Positions 26,097 to 35,332 of a stretch of 64,000 nucleotides of DNA are shown piece after piece; within the stretch, counting starts at the first letter, position 1; the number at the start of each line of letters is the position of its first letter. Below the pieces are notes generated by a model. That model was not told the DNA's origin and ran no database searches. It worked only from the letters and a program-made list of their open reading frames with translations. The stretch covers positions 62,001 to 126,000 of the forward strand of contig NZ_DAMBQK010000002.1 in assembly GCF_032062175.1 (NCBI RefSeq), given 5' to 3'. A program made the position numbers and the translations under genes. This DNA comes from Atlantibacter sp032062175. GTDB taxonomy: Bacteria > Pseudomonadota > Gammaproteobacteria > Enterobacterales > Enterobacteriaceae.

Positions 26097-26228
26097 ATGA
26101 CTATCAAGATGAGTGACCCGGTACCCACCGATCCGGTTCCCGTTCCGGACCCGATCCCACGGCCTCAGCCCATCCCTGAACCCACACCCGATCCGGGCCC
26201 GATCCTGGCGGCACCGCCGCAACGATAA
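26097..26228 (+). CDS. Proline-rich 43-aa micro-ORF of unknown function
   Basis: Starting at the ATG at 26097 (an in-frame ATG at 26094 is too close to the ribosome-binding site GGAGG at 26087-26091), the frame reads MTIKMSDPVPTDPVPVPD and continues as a P-x-P-D-P repeat to LAAPPQR. About 40% of the residues are proline, with Asp and Glu making it acidic and probably extended. The strong ribosome-binding site, the terminator directly behind it (26232) and its position 57 bp after FnrS suggest a genuine small gene. I recognise no domain and no named homologue. Confidence 0.55.
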   Translation: MTIKMSDPVPTDPVPVPDPIPRPQPIPEPTPDPGPILAAPPQR

Positions 26229-26231
26229 AAA

Positions 26232-26255
26232 AACGCCCTCGAGATTGAGGGCGTT
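26232..26255. terminator. Bidirectional terminator between the micro-ORF and ttcA
   Basis: AACGCCCTC/GAGGGCGTT (26232-26240 with 26247-26255) form a 9-bp perfect stem with a 6-nt loop. It lies 3 bp after the micro-ORF stop and 4 bp from the ttcA stop. On the minus strand it is followed by TTTTTTT. Confidence 0.85.
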
Positions 26256-26259
26256 TCGC

Positions 26260-27195
26260 TTATTTCACTTCGACGATATCCAAACGGTTGCTGATATCCA
26301 ACTGTTCGTCCTCATCCGGCTGCCAACCCACCGGCTGCACCGGGATTTCATCGCGGTCGAATGCCAGATCGCCGCCATCTACCACGTCGCTACCGTGCGT
26401 GATGGATTTAAAATCAAACAGGTTGATATCGCTCAGGTGCGACGGCACCACGTTTTGCATGGCGCTGAACATGGTTTCGATGCGCCCCGGGTAGCGTCTG
26501 TCCCAGTCGCGCAGCATATCGGCAATCACCTGGCGCTGGAGGTTTGGCTGGGAGCCGCACAGGTTACAAGGGATAATCGGGTAGGCTTTGGCTTCGGCAA
26601 AACGCTCGATGTCTTTCTCACGGCAGTAGGCCAGCGGACGGATCACAATGTGTTTGCCGTCATCACTCATCAGCTTCGGCGGCATGCCTTTCATTTTCCC
26701 GCCGTAGAACATGTTCAGGAACAGGGTTTGCAGAATGTCGTCACGATGGTGGCCGAGTGCGATTTTGGTGGCACCCAGTTCGGTGGCGGTGCGGTACAAA
26801 ATGCCGCGACGCAGACGGGAGCAGAGTGAACAGGTGGTTTTCCCTTCCGGGATTTTATCTTTGACGATCCCGTAAGTGTTTTCTTCCACAATTTTGTATT
26901 CGACGCCGATGCTTTCCAGATATTGCGGCAGCACATGCTCCGGGAAACCCGGCTGTTTCTGGTCGAGATTAACCGCCACCAGGCTAAAGCTGATCGGCGC
27001 GCTTTGTTGCAGATTGCGCAAAATCTCCAGCATGGTGTAGCTGTCTTTGCCGCCCGACAGGCAAACCATAATCCGGTCGCCGTCTTCGATCATAGTAAAA
27101 TCGGCAATGGCTTCGCCGACATTGCGGCGCAGGCGCTTCTGGAGTTTATTCAAGTTGTATTGCGTTTTTTTATCAATCTGCTGGGTATCTTGCAT
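26260..27195 (-). CDS. ttcA: TtcA, tRNA cytidine-32 2-sulfurtransferase
   Basis: TtcA makes 2-thiocytidine at position 32 of certain tRNAs, using ATP and an Fe-S cluster. The protein is 311 aa as in E. coli. The PP-loop is SGGKDS at 47-52. The CxxC pair CSLC is at 122-125, and CNLC at 210-213 contributes further cysteines. In E. coli this gene is the integration site of the Rac prophage; here it is intact and no prophage adjoins it. A long plus-strand frame (26113-26829) is its antisense shadow. Confidence 0.96.
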   Translation of the reverse strand: MQDTQQIDKKTQYNLNKLQKRLRRNVGEAIADFTMIEDGDRIMVCLSGGKDSYTMLEILRNLQQSAPISFSLVAVNLDQKQPGFPEHVLPQYLESIGVEYKIVEENTYGIVKDKIPEGKTTCSLCSRLRRGILYRTATELGATKIALGHHRDDILQTLFLNMFYGGKMKGMPPKLMSDDGKHIVIRPLAYCREKDIERFAEAKAYPIIPCNLCGSQPNLQRQVIADMLRDWDRRYPGRIETMFSAMQNVVPSHLSDINLFDFKSITHGSDVVDGGDLAFDRDEIPVQPVGWQPDEDEQLDISNRLDIVEVK

Positions 27196-27458
27196 AGTTC
27201 GCGTGACCGGTTGATTCAGAGGGATACGGAGCGTTCCCGTATCAGTTAATGCATGAGCAATGCGTTGCGTGGCGTGTATGGTACGGATTACGGCGGCGAT
27301 TGCCAGCAGGATTTATCTCTGCCCGCTATCCGTTGTCATCAATAAAGCGTAAACGGGATGCCGGATGCAGAATATATCGCCGGGCCTGGTGACATTCCGT
27401 TTATGATCCGCTGAGGTTTATGCATTATGCTGCGCGTAAATTAATCTGGGGTGAAATC

Positions 27459-27764
27459 ATGAAAAAAATCATTATGGCGTTGGGAATGGTAAGCCTGGCG
27501 GGTTGCGCGACGGTTAACCCGCAGGCGGAACAGGTCGGTATCATTAAAGGCAACAGTGCGTTTTCCGCGCAGTGCCAGTTTGTCGGCAACGTGGTATCGC
27601 ACCGTAATCCTATGGCTTTCCTGGACATGGCTGAATACCAGCAGCAGGTGAAAAACGATCTGCAAATGGAAGCCTTAAAACTGGGCGCGGATTCGGTGGT
27701 GTTGCAAACCCTTGATGACCGGGGCGGCACCGGTAGCGCATTGAAGTGTGCAAAGACCCGCTGA
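27459..27764 (+). CDS. DUF4156-type small lipoprotein
   Basis: A 101-aa predicted lipoprotein. I start at the ATG at 27459 (MKKIIMALGMVSLAGCATVN), where a typical signal and the lipobox LAGC appear. The frame upstream to 27420 adds a non-signal stretch. The mature part contains two further cysteines (SAQCQFVG and ALKCAKTR) and the GADSVVLQTL segment seen in the DUF4156/YjeI family, where a cysteine near QCQ is conserved. It probably sits in the outer membrane. The function is unknown. It is a single gene between ttcA and a small acidic ORF. Confidence 0.75.
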   Translation: MKKIIMALGMVSLAGCATVNPQAEQVGIIKGNSAFSAQCQFVGNVVSHRNPMAFLDMAEYQQQVKNDLQMEALKLGADSVVLQTLDDRGGTGSALKCAKTR

Positions 27765-27824
27765 ATATCTTCACTTTTCCCCCGTCGTCTACACTTAACT
27801 CACGACATCTGATGGGAGAAAGTT

Positions 27825-28019
27825 ATGTCTGATAAAACCAATTTCGAACGTAATAAAGAAGGCGAAGTGAGCAAAGGGCTGCCTGAGGCCGCGCCAAACG
27901 CGGGGAATGCTTATGAAGAGGACGAGCATCAGGTGAACGACGCGCCCAATAAGCAGGGTGAAATCCCCCGCAAGCGCGATGACAGCGAAGACGATGAAAA
28001 AGACCCGTTTAACGCGTAA
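27825..28019 (+). CDS. Small acidic hydrophilic protein, function unknown
   Basis: A 64-aa protein, MSDKTNFERNKEGEVSKGLP to DDEKDPFNA. It is rich in Glu, Asp, Lys and Asn, with no hydrophobic core, and looks intrinsically disordered. The ribosome-binding site GGGAGAAAG precedes the ATG and a strong terminator follows the stop by 8 bp, so it looks like a real single-gene unit. I do not recognise the family. Confidence 0.65.
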   Translation: MSDKTNFERNKEGEVSKGLPEAAPNAGNAYEEDEHQVNDAPNKQGEIPRKRDDSEDDEKDPFNA

Positions 28020-28026
28020 TAAACAT

Positions 28027-28053
28027 CAGGCCCGGTTTTCGGGCCTGTTTGTT
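28027..28053 (+). terminator. Terminator after the 64-aa acidic protein gene
   Basis: CAGGCCCG/CGGGCCTG (28027-28034 with 28040-28047) with a short loop is followed by TTTGTTTT. Confidence 0.85.
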
Positions 28054-28124
28054 TTCGTCTGCCAAATGACCACGCCACCTGAATCTGCTAGCATAGCGGC
28101 CCGCTTGATTTCAGAGAGATGACC

Positions 28125-29498
28125 GTGACTGCCTTTTCAACCTTAAATGCTTTGCCTGCCGAACTGCTCGCCAACCTTAACGAGCTGGGCTACCACACCA
28201 TGACCCCGGTTCAGGCGGCGGCATTACCGGCCATTCTCGCGGGAAAAGACGTACGCGCGCAGGCGAAAACCGGCAGCGGCAAAACGGCGGCGTTTGGGCT
28301 GGGGCTGCTTCAGCATATCGACGCCAGCCGGTTTATTACCCAGTCGCTGGTGTTGTGCCCAACCCGTGAACTGGCGGATCAGGTGGCAAAAGAGCTGCGT
28401 CGCCTGGCGCGCTATCTGCCGAACATCAAAGTGCTGACACTCTGCGGCGGCCAGCCGTTTGGCGCGCAGCGCGATTCTTTACAACATGCTCCGCATCTCA
28501 TTGTCGCCACGCCGGGGCGTTTGCTGGATCATCTGGAAAAGGGCACCGTATCGCTGGAAGCGTTAAAAACGCTGGTGCTGGATGAAGCCGATCGCATGCT
28601 CGATATGGGCTTTAGCGATGCCATTGACGATGTGATCCGCCATGCGCCGTCGCAGCGCCAGACGCTGTTGTTTTCCGCCACCTGGCCGGAATCCATCGCT
28701 GCCATCAGCAGCCGCGTGCAGCGCAACGCCGAGCATATTGAAATCGACAGCGTGGACGCGCTGCCTGCCGTCGAGCAACAGTTTTATGAGGCTTCTCGCC
28801 GCCAGAAAATCCCGTTATTGCTGAGCCTGTTAAGCAAGCATCAGCCTGCGTCCTGCGTGGTGTTCTGCAATACCAAAAAAGACTGTCAGGAGGTGTGCGA
28901 CGCGCTGAACGAGCACAGCCAGAGCGCGCTGGCGCTGCATGGCGATATGGAACAGCGCGACCGCGACCAGACGCTGGTGCGCTTCGCCAACGGCAGCAGC
29001 CGGGTGCTGGTGGCCACTGATGTCGCCGCGCGCGGGTTGGATATCAAGTCGCTGGAGATGGTCATCAACTATGAACTCTCCTGGGACCCGGAAGTCCACG
29101 TTCACCGCATTGGCCGTACTGCACGTGCCGGGCAGAGCGGGCTGGCGATCAGCCTGTGTGCCCCGGAAGAAGCGCAGCGGGCAACGATTCTTGCTGAGAT
29201 GCTGGGCCTGTCGCTGGACTGGCGTGAGCCAGTGATGGGCACTAACGTCAAACCGCTGGAGCCGGAAATGGCGACGCTGTGCATCGACGGCGGTAAAAAG
29301 GCCAAAATGCGCCCCGGTGACATTCTCGGCGCGCTCACCGGAGATATGGGGCTGGATGGCGCGGACATCGGCAAAATCGATATGCACCCGATGCACGCCT
29401 ACGTGGCGGTGCGCCAGTCGGTAGCCCGTCACGCCTGGAAGCAGCTCCAGCAGGGGAAAATCAAAGGCAAGTCCTGCAAAGTGCGTTTGCTGAAATAA
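28125..29498 (+). CDS. dbpA: DbpA, ATP-dependent RNA helicase for 23S rRNA
   Basis: DbpA is a DEAD-box helicase activated by hairpin 92 of 23S rRNA, acting late in 50S assembly. I prefer the GTG at 28125 (TAFSTLNALPAELLAN, 457 aa as in E. coli, which also uses GTG) to the ATG at 28119, because AGAGAG abuts that ATG. Motifs: Q-motif MTPVQAAALP, AKTGSGKT, PTRELADQ, DEAD in VLDEADRMLD, SATW and HRIGRTARAG. The C-terminal RNA-binding domain (about 385-457) gives specificity. In E. coli it directly follows fnrS; here ttcA and two small genes lie between. Confidence 0.96.
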   Translation: MTAFSTLNALPAELLANLNELGYHTMTPVQAAALPAILAGKDVRAQAKTGSGKTAAFGLGLLQHIDASRFITQSLVLCPTRELADQVAKELRRLARYLPNIKVLTLCGGQPFGAQRDSLQHAPHLIVATPGRLLDHLEKGTVSLEALKTLVLDEADRMLDMGFSDAIDDVIRHAPSQRQTLLFSATWPESIAAISSRVQRNAEHIEIDSVDALPAVEQQFYEASRRQKIPLLLSLLSKHQPASCVVFCNTKKDCQEVCDALNEHSQSALALHGDMEQRDRDQTLVRFANGSSRVLVATDVAARGLDIKSLEMVINYELSWDPEVHVHRIGRTARAGQSGLAISLCAPEEAQRATILAEMLGLSLDWREPVMGTNVKPLEPEMATLCIDGGKKAKMRPGDILGALTGDMGLDGADIGKIDMHPMHAYVAVRQSVARHAWKQLQQGKIKGKSCKVRLLK

Positions 29499-29514
29499 CT
29501 TTCGCCAGATAAAA

Positions 29515-29544
29515 AAATCCCCGCTCAAAAAAGCGGGGATTTTG
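29515..29544. terminator. Bidirectional terminator between dbpA and nifJ
   Basis: AAATCCCCGCT/AGCGGGGATTT (29515-29525 with 29532-29542) form an 11-bp perfect stem. T-rich DNA lies on the right and A-rich DNA on the left, so it serves both convergent genes. Confidence 0.9.
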
Positions 29545-29559
29545 GTTTATATAGCCAGC

Positions 29560-32500
29560 TTACTCGCTGCTGGCTTTCTCGGCTTTACCCGCCATCTGCG
29601 CCAGGAAGTCATAGCGTCTTTGCAGATCTGCCGTGGCATCCTTCCACAACTGCTCCGCCACTTCCGGCTGCTGCGAATTGAGCCGGCGGAAGCGTTGTTC
29701 ATTGAGCAGCGTATCGGCCAGCGCGTCTGACGGCGGACGAGAATCCAGCGCCAGCGGCAGTTTGCCTTCATCGGCACGGCGCGGGTCGAAGCGGTACAGC
29801 GGCCAGAAGCCGGTAGCGGTTAACTGACGCATCTGATCGTGGCTGAGCGCCAGATCGTAGCCGTGCTCCTCGCACGGGCTATAGGCGATAATCAGCGACG
29901 GCCCCGGATAGGCTTCCGCTTCCTGAATCGCCTTCACCGTCTGGTTAAGCTGGGCACCCAGCGAGATCTGCGCCACATAGACGTGCCCGTACATCATCAT
30001 GCTGACGCCGAGATCTTTACGCGCCTTACGCTTGCCGTGCTCGCCAAATTTGGTCACCGCGCCAAGCGGCGTCGCTTTAGACGCCTGGCCGCCGGTGTTG
30101 GAGTAGCACTGAGTATCCAGCACCAGAATGTTGACGTTCTCGGTCAGGCTCAACACGTGGTCCAGACCGCCAAAGCCGATGTCGTAGGCCCAGCCGTCGC
30201 CGCCAATCAGCCAGATGGATTTTTCCACCAGCGCGTCGGCATCGGTGAGCAACTGGCGCGCATCAACGCTGGTTTCCCCGGCAAGATGCTGGCGCAGTTG
30301 TGCCACCTGTTCACGGCGGACGTCCGGCGTGGCCTCACTGTGAAGTTGCTGATTCAGCTCTGCCGGGATCTTGTCGGCAAATTGCTCCAGCAAGCGCATC
30401 ACGCGCGCTCGATGCTGATCCACCGTTAAGCGGAAGCCGAGGCCAAATTCGGCGTTGTCTTCAAACAGCGAGTTAGCCCATGCCGGGCCGCGCCCGTTGG
30501 CGTCGGTGGTGTACGGCGTGGAGGGCAGATTGCCGCCGTAAATGGACGAGCAGCCGGTGGCGTTAGCAATCAGCAACCGGTCGCCGTATAACTGGGTCAG
30601 CAGTTTGATATACGGCGTTTCGCCGCAGCCGGAACAGGCTCCCGAATATTCGAACAGCGGGGTAATTAACTGCGAGGTACGAATATCGATACGTTCCAGC
30701 TTGTTGCGATCGATTTCCGGCAGATTCAGGAAGAAGTCATAATTCACTTTCTCTTCTTCCACGTGCTCAAGGCGCGACATCATGTTGATCGCCTTGATGT
30801 CCGGGTTCTGGCGATCTTTTGCCGGGCAAACTTCCACGCACAAATTACAGCCGGTGCAGTCTTCCGGCGCAACCTGCAGGACATATTTCTGACCGCGCAT
30901 ATCGCGTGATTTCACATCCAGCGATTGCAGGGCGTCCGGCGCGTTCTCCATGTCCTCAGGCGAGACCACTTTGGCGCGAATAGCCGAATGCGGGCAGGCG
31001 GCGACGCAGTGGTTACACTGGGTACACAGCTCAGGCTTCCAGATCGGGATTTCTTCAGCGATATTGCGTTTTTCCCAGCGGGTGGTGCCCACCGGCCAGG
31101 TGCCGTCCGGCGGCAGGGCTGAAACCGGTAGCGCATCGCCGAGGCCCGCCAGCATGGCGGCGGTGACGGTTTTGACGAAGTCCGGCGCGGCGTCGGAGAC
31201 CACCGGCGGGCGGTTGGCGCTCTGGCTGTTCACCGGCTGCAACGGCACGGCGGAGATCGATTCCCGCGCCAGCGCCAGCGCCTGCCAGTTGCGCTCCACC
31301 AGCTCCTGGCCTTTGCTGCTGTAGCTTTTCGCTATCGCGCCCTGAAGCTGTTGCAGGGCGTTGTCGCCCGGCAGAATCTGGGTCAGATGGAAAAACGCCA
31401 TCTGCATTACCGTGTTGATACGCGCGCCGAGCTGGCATTCGCGGGCGATTTTCTGGGCGTTGATGATATAAAACCGCGCCTGCTTCTGATTGAGCACCGC
31501 CTGGACATCCTGCGGCAAACGATCCCAGACTTCTTCAGCGCTATACGGCGTATTAAGCAGGAAAATGCCGCCGGGTTTCAGGCGCTCGGCCATCTGGTAT
31601 TTATCGATAAACTGTAGCTGGTGGCAGCCAACGAAATCGGCTTTGTCCACCAGATAAGCAGAGTTAATCGGCTTTTCACTGACCCGCAGATGGGAAACCG
31701 TCAGGCCACCCGCCTTTTTCGAGTCATAGACAAAATAGCCCTGGGCGTACCACGGCGTGGCGTTACCGATGATTTTGATGTTGTTTTTGGTGGCTGACAC
31801 GCTGCCGTCGCTACCTAAACCGTAGAACAGCGCTTCCAGTTTGGCGTGAGACGGCAGGGTGTTTTCCGGCAGCGGCAGAGAGAGATGGGTAACGTCGTCA
31901 TAAATCCCCACCGTAAAGCGTGATTTCGGCTTCGCCTGGCGCAGCTCTTCAAATACCGCCAGCGCGCAGTCCGGGCCGAACTCTTTAGAGGAGAGCCCAT
32001 AGCGCCCGCCAATTACGCGCGGCAGCGTTTCGCGCTCGCCGCGGCTGAAGGCTTCCGCCAGCGAGGTCATCACGTCCAGGTACAGCGGCTCCGCCAGCGC
32101 GCCAGGCTCTTTGGTGCGGTCCAGCACGGCAACCTGGCGCACGCTTTGCGGCAGCGCCGCCAGCATCTGGCTGGCATTGAACGGGCGGAACAGCCGGACT
32201 TTCAGCACGCCGACTTTCTCGCCGCGCGTCAGCAGTTCATCCACCACTTCTTCGCAGGTGCCGATAGCCGAGCCCATCAGCACGATCACACGTTCGGCCT
32301 GCGGGTGGCCGTAATAATCAAACGGACGGTACTGGCGGCCCGTCGCCGCTGCGAAATCGTCCATCGTCTGCTGAACGTGGTCATAGACCGCGTCGTACCA
32401 CGGGTTGGTGGCTTCCCGGGACTGAAAATACGTATCCGGGTTGGCGGAGGTGCCGCGGATCACCGGATGTTCCGGGTTCAGCGCTCTGGCGCGGTGGCCG

Positions 32501-33090
32501 TCAATTTCCTCCTGCGGCAACAGGCTTAGCAGCGTCTCGTTGGAGAGCGGAACGATTTTGTTAATTTCGTGGGAGGTGCGGAAACCATCAAAGAAATGAA
32601 TAAACGGCACCCGGCTTTTCAGGGTGGCGATATGGGAAATCAGGGCGAAATCCTGCGCTTCCTGCACGCTGCTGGCGCACAGCATGGCGCAGCCGGTCTG
32701 GCGCACCGCCATCACGTCAGAATGATCGCCGAAAATCGACAGCGCGTGGGTGGCGACGGTACGCGCGGCCACGTGCAGCACAAACGGGGTGAGTTGCCCG
32801 GCAAGTTTATACAGGGTCGGGATCATCAGTAACAATCCCTGTGAGGAGGTGAACGACGTCGACAGCGCACCGGTTTGCAGCGCGCCATGAACCGTGGCGA
32901 TCGCCCCGGCTTCTGACTGCATTTCCACCACGCGTGGGACATCGCCCCAGACGTTTTTCACCCCGTTGCCCGCCCAGTCGTCGGCCTGCTCCGCCATGGT
33001 AGAACTGGGGGTGATGGGGTAGATAGCAATCACTTCGCTGGCGCGAAACGCCACCGAGGCGACTGCGCCGTTACCGTCAATTGTGATCAT
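29560..33090 (-). CDS. nifJ: Pyruvate:flavodoxin/ferredoxin oxidoreductase (NifJ/YdbK)
   Basis: This is a single-chain enzyme that oxidatively decarboxylates pyruvate to acetyl-CoA and CO2, passing electrons to flavodoxin or ferredoxin. It has 1176 aa (E. coli YdbK 1174). Domains in order: TPP-pyrimidine domain (GNGAVASVAFRASEVIAIYPITPSS region), a transketolase C-like domain, a gamma domain, a 2[4Fe-4S] ferredoxin domain (CTQCNHCVAACPHS and CTGCNLCVEVCP), a proximal cluster (SGACSGCGETPY), and a TPP-pyrophosphate site (GDGWAYDIGFGGLDH). It starts at the ATG at 33090 after AAGGGTG. MicC and ompN, its E. coli downstream neighbours, are absent. Confidence 0.96.
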   Translation of the reverse strand: MITIDGNGAVASVAFRASEVIAIYPITPSSTMAEQADDWAGNGVKNVWGDVPRVVEMQSEAGAIATVHGALQTGALSTSFTSSQGLLLMIPTLYKLAGQLTPFVLHVAARTVATHALSIFGDHSDVMAVRQTGCAMLCASSVQEAQDFALISHIATLKSRVPFIHFFDGFRTSHEINKIVPLSNETLLSLLPQEEIDGHRARALNPEHPVIRGTSANPDTYFQSREATNPWYDAVYDHVQQTMDDFAAATGRQYRPFDYYGHPQAERVIVLMGSAIGTCEEVVDELLTRGEKVGVLKVRLFRPFNASQMLAALPQSVRQVAVLDRTKEPGALAEPLYLDVMTSLAEAFSRGERETLPRVIGGRYGLSSKEFGPDCALAVFEELRQAKPKSRFTVGIYDDVTHLSLPLPENTLPSHAKLEALFYGLGSDGSVSATKNNIKIIGNATPWYAQGYFVYDSKKAGGLTVSHLRVSEKPINSAYLVDKADFVGCHQLQFIDKYQMAERLKPGGIFLLNTPYSAEEVWDRLPQDVQAVLNQKQARFYIINAQKIARECQLGARINTVMQMAFFHLTQILPGDNALQQLQGAIAKSYSSKGQELVERNWQALALARESISAVPLQPVNSQSANRPPVVSDAAPDFVKTVTAAMLAGLGDALPVSALPPDGTWPVGTTRWEKRNIAEEIPIWKPELCTQCNHCVAACPHSAIRAKVVSPEDMENAPDALQSLDVKSRDMRGQKYVLQVAPEDCTGCNLCVEVCPAKDRQNPDIKAINMMSRLEHVEEEKVNYDFFLNLPEIDRNKLERIDIRTSQLITPLFEYSGACSGCGETPYIKLLTQLYGDRLLIANATGCSSIYGGNLPSTPYTTDANGRGPAWANSLFEDNAEFGLGFRLTVDQHRARVMRLLEQFADKIPAELNQQLHSEATPDVRREQVAQLRQHLAGETSVDARQLLTDADALVEKSIWLIGGDGWAYDIGFGGLDHVLSLTENVNILVLDTQCYSNTGGQASKATPLGAVTKFGEHGKRKARKDLGVSMMMYGHVYVAQISLGAQLNQTVKAIQEAEAYPGPSLIIAYSPCEEHGYDLALSHDQMRQLTATGFWPLYRFDPRRADEGKLPLALDSRPPSDALADTLLNEQRFRRLNSQQPEVAEQLWKDATADLQRRYDFLAQMAGKAEKASSE

Positions 33091-33353
33091 TCGACACCCT
33101 TACATTGCGCAAAATTAAATAAACTCCCTCAGCGTGGAGTCCTGAAATAATTCACTAAGTTTAGCAAAGCGCCGCCTGGGCCATTTTCGCTTTTGTGTCC
33201 TCAATATATCTTCTGATCGTTTCAGGCGCGAATAGCCATAAAAGTGCTAAAAAATGTGTCCAGACGCCGAAAGTGGCGCAGGTGCTATCGACGTGACGGC
33301 GTTGGCTCGCCTATATTGCAGGGGTTTTGCTGTTTATTAATGAGGGGAGCGTC

Positions 33354-33620
33354 ATGCGTGCAGCGTTTTTAGTGGGGTGTGCGGCACTTTTTTTGTCCGC
33401 GTGCAGTAATGAACCGGTCCAACAGGCGACGGCGGCGCACGTGGCGCCCGGCATGAAGGCCGCAATGTCCAGTTCCGGCGAAGCCAACTGCGCGATGGTC
33501 GGCGGCGCGGCTTTATCCGCGCGGCAACTGGACGGCTCGTTAATTGGCATGTGCGCATTACCGAACGGCAAACGCTGTAGCGAAGCCGCTTTAGCGTCCG
33601 GTAGCTGCGCCAGCTATTAA
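33354..33620 (+). CDS. ydbJ: YdbJ, DUF333 lipoprotein
   Basis: An 88-aa predicted lipoprotein, the same length as E. coli YdbJ. The start is the ATG at 33354 (MRAAFLVGCAALFLSACSNE) after GAGGGG; the lipobox is LSAC. The DUF333 segment, SGEANCAMVGGAALSARQLDGSLIGMCALPNGKRCSE, contains the conserved cysteines. The function is unknown. It is convergent with hslJ and overlaps it by 4 bp, in the same place as in E. coli. Confidence 0.88.
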   Translation: MRAAFLVGCAALFLSACSNEPVQQATAAHVAPGMKAAMSSSGEANCAMVGGAALSARQLDGSLIGMCALPNGKRCSEAALASGSCASY

Positions 33621-34039
33621 TTGACCCAGTCGGCCTGCTTATAAACCAGAGTGTGCTGTGGGTTTTTTAACGTCAGCGACTGCGGCTTAACGTCGACTGT
33701 GGCACCCGTTGTCAGCATCTCGCCGATCAGGTTATCCAGTTGGTTAAGTTCAGGCTCGGCGCACAGCATCCGGGTGGAGGCCATGCCGTCTACTTTCAGC
33801 ACGTTGCCATCCAGTTTGCCCTGGCCCATAAAGCGGTTACACATGCTGCCCGCAACGTGCAGATTTTCGCCGAAGCTGAGATCCTGCTGGCGCGAATTTG
33901 CGGTTAGCGGTTTACCGTCGACGCTTTCCAGCACATAACGGCGATGCTCCAGATCTTTTGAGGACAGCGCATCGCTGGCGGATTGCGCGCAGCCAGCGAG
34001 CAGGGTGATGCCGAGTGCTAAACAGGTTAATCTTTTCAT
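33617..34039 (-). CDS. hslJ: HslJ, heat-inducible META-domain lipoprotein
   Basis: A 140-aa outer-membrane META-domain lipoprotein, as in E. coli, linked to novobiocin resistance and heat induction. The signal and lipobox are MKRLTCLALGITLLAGCAQS. The META core includes NLHVAGSMCNRFMGQGKLDG and ASTRMLCAEPELNQLDNLI, whose cysteines are conserved. It starts at the ATG at 34039 after GGAGGAG. ldhA lies upstream on the same strand with 91 bp between them. Confidence 0.95.
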   Translation of the reverse strand: MKRLTCLALGITLLAGCAQSASDALSSKDLEHRRYVLESVDGKPLTANSRQQDLSFGENLHVAGSMCNRFMGQGKLDGNVLKVDGMASTRMLCAEPELNQLDNLIGEMLTTGATVDVKPQSLTLKNPQHTLVYKQADWVN

Positions 34040-34130
34040 AACTCCTCCATAAGTATTTACGCCATCAATGATTACGCGAGGAGTGTGCCACGTTATGTCC
34101 GCGTAATCATTGAGGATCGTCTTAAAAGAC

Positions 34131-35120
34131 CTATACCAGCGCGTTCGGGCACTCGCCGCCGTTTTCCAGCTGGCGCAAATTATCCAGCGTGGTTTCGGAA
34201 ATGCTGATTAGCGCCTCTTCAGTCAGGAACGCCTGATGCCCGGTGAACAGCACGTTGTGGCAGGCGGACAGGCGACGGAACACGTCATCCTGAATCACGT
34301 CGTTGGACTTATCTTCAAAGAACAGATCGCGCTCGTTTTCATACACGTCCATACCCAGCGAACCGATTTTCTGGTTCTTCAGGGCATCGATGGCGGCCTG
34401 GGAGTCAATCAACCCGCCACGGCTGGTGTTGATGATCATCACGCCATCCTTCATCTGATCGAAGGCCGCCTGGTTTAACAGGTGATAGTTTTCCGGGGTG
34501 AGCGGGCAGTGCAGGGAGATCACGTCCGAATGAGAGAACAGCGTCGGTAAATCAACGTATTCCACGCCGATATCCAGGGCCGCCGCGCTCGGGTACGGGT
34601 CAAACGCCAGCAGGCGCATCCCGAAGCCTTTGAGGATCCGCAGCGTGGCGACGCCGATTTTACCGGTGCCGATGACCCCGGCAGTTTTGCCGTGCATGGT
34701 AAAACCGGTTAATCCTTCGAGAGAAAAGTTGGCGTCACGGGTGCGCTGGTAAGCGCGGTGAATACGGCGGTTGAGGCACATCATCATGCCAATAGCATGT
34801 TCTGCAACGGCTTCCGGCGAGTAGGCGGGGACGCGCACCACGCGCAGGCCAAGCTCTTTGGCGGCGTCTAAATCGACATTATTAAACCCGGCACAGCGCA
34901 GGGCGATAAACTTCACGCCCTGCTTTTTAAGCTCTTCCAGAACCGGGCGGCTACCGTCATCGTTCACGAAAATACACACCCCGTCGCAGCCGTGCGCGGT
35001 TTTAGCGGTTTTTTCAGTGAGCAGGAAGTCATAAAATTCGATATCGTAACCATATTCCTGGTTAACATGCTGTAGATACTTCTTGTCATACTGTTTTGTG
35101 CTATACACGGCCAGTTTCAT
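34131..35120 (-). CDS. ldhA: D-lactate dehydrogenase, fermentative
   Basis: LdhA reduces pyruvate to D-lactate with NADH during fermentation. The protein is 329 aa, as in E. coli. The NAD-binding motif is GVIGTGKIGVATLRILKGFG, and the 2-hydroxyacid-dehydrogenase signatures include LHCPLTPENYHLLNQ and GVMIINTSRGGLIDSQ. The catalytic His is in FTGHQAFLTEEAL, with the partner Arg in IALRCAGFNNVDL. The start MKLAVYSTKQYDKKYLQ is unambiguous. Confidence 0.97.
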   Translation of the reverse strand: MKLAVYSTKQYDKKYLQHVNQEYGYDIEFYDFLLTEKTAKTAHGCDGVCIFVNDDGSRPVLEELKKQGVKFIALRCAGFNNVDLDAAKELGLRVVRVPAYSPEAVAEHAIGMMMCLNRRIHRAYQRTRDANFSLEGLTGFTMHGKTAGVIGTGKIGVATLRILKGFGMRLLAFDPYPSAAALDIGVEYVDLPTLFSHSDVISLHCPLTPENYHLLNQAAFDQMKDGVMIINTSRGGLIDSQAAIDALKNQKIGSLGMDVYENERDLFFEDKSNDVIQDDVFRRLSACHNVLFTGHQAFLTEEALISISETTLDNLRQLENGGECPNALV

Positions 35121-35332
35121 AAGACATTCTCCAGTGATTTTCTGTGATCACGTTAGCATGATTCAAATTTTCTTACAAAGTCTAAAAAATCTGATATGAA
35201 AGTTAGGGTTATCAATAATTTTAGGCCAACTACGCTTAAATCAACGGCCAGGTTCAACGTTGCTGATAAAAATGGCACAATGCGCGGGATAGCCCGTTTA
35301 AATCTCTTTCATTATCAGGATATTAATCACCC

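Noticed and set aside
26113..26829. A 238-codon plus-strand frame
   Set aside because: It is antisense to ttcA; its first part also overlaps the proline-rich micro-ORF in another frame.
29499..29559. MicC small RNA next to nifJ
   Set aside because: E. coli has micC between ompN and ydbK, but here only 61 bp with a terminator separate dbpA and nifJ.
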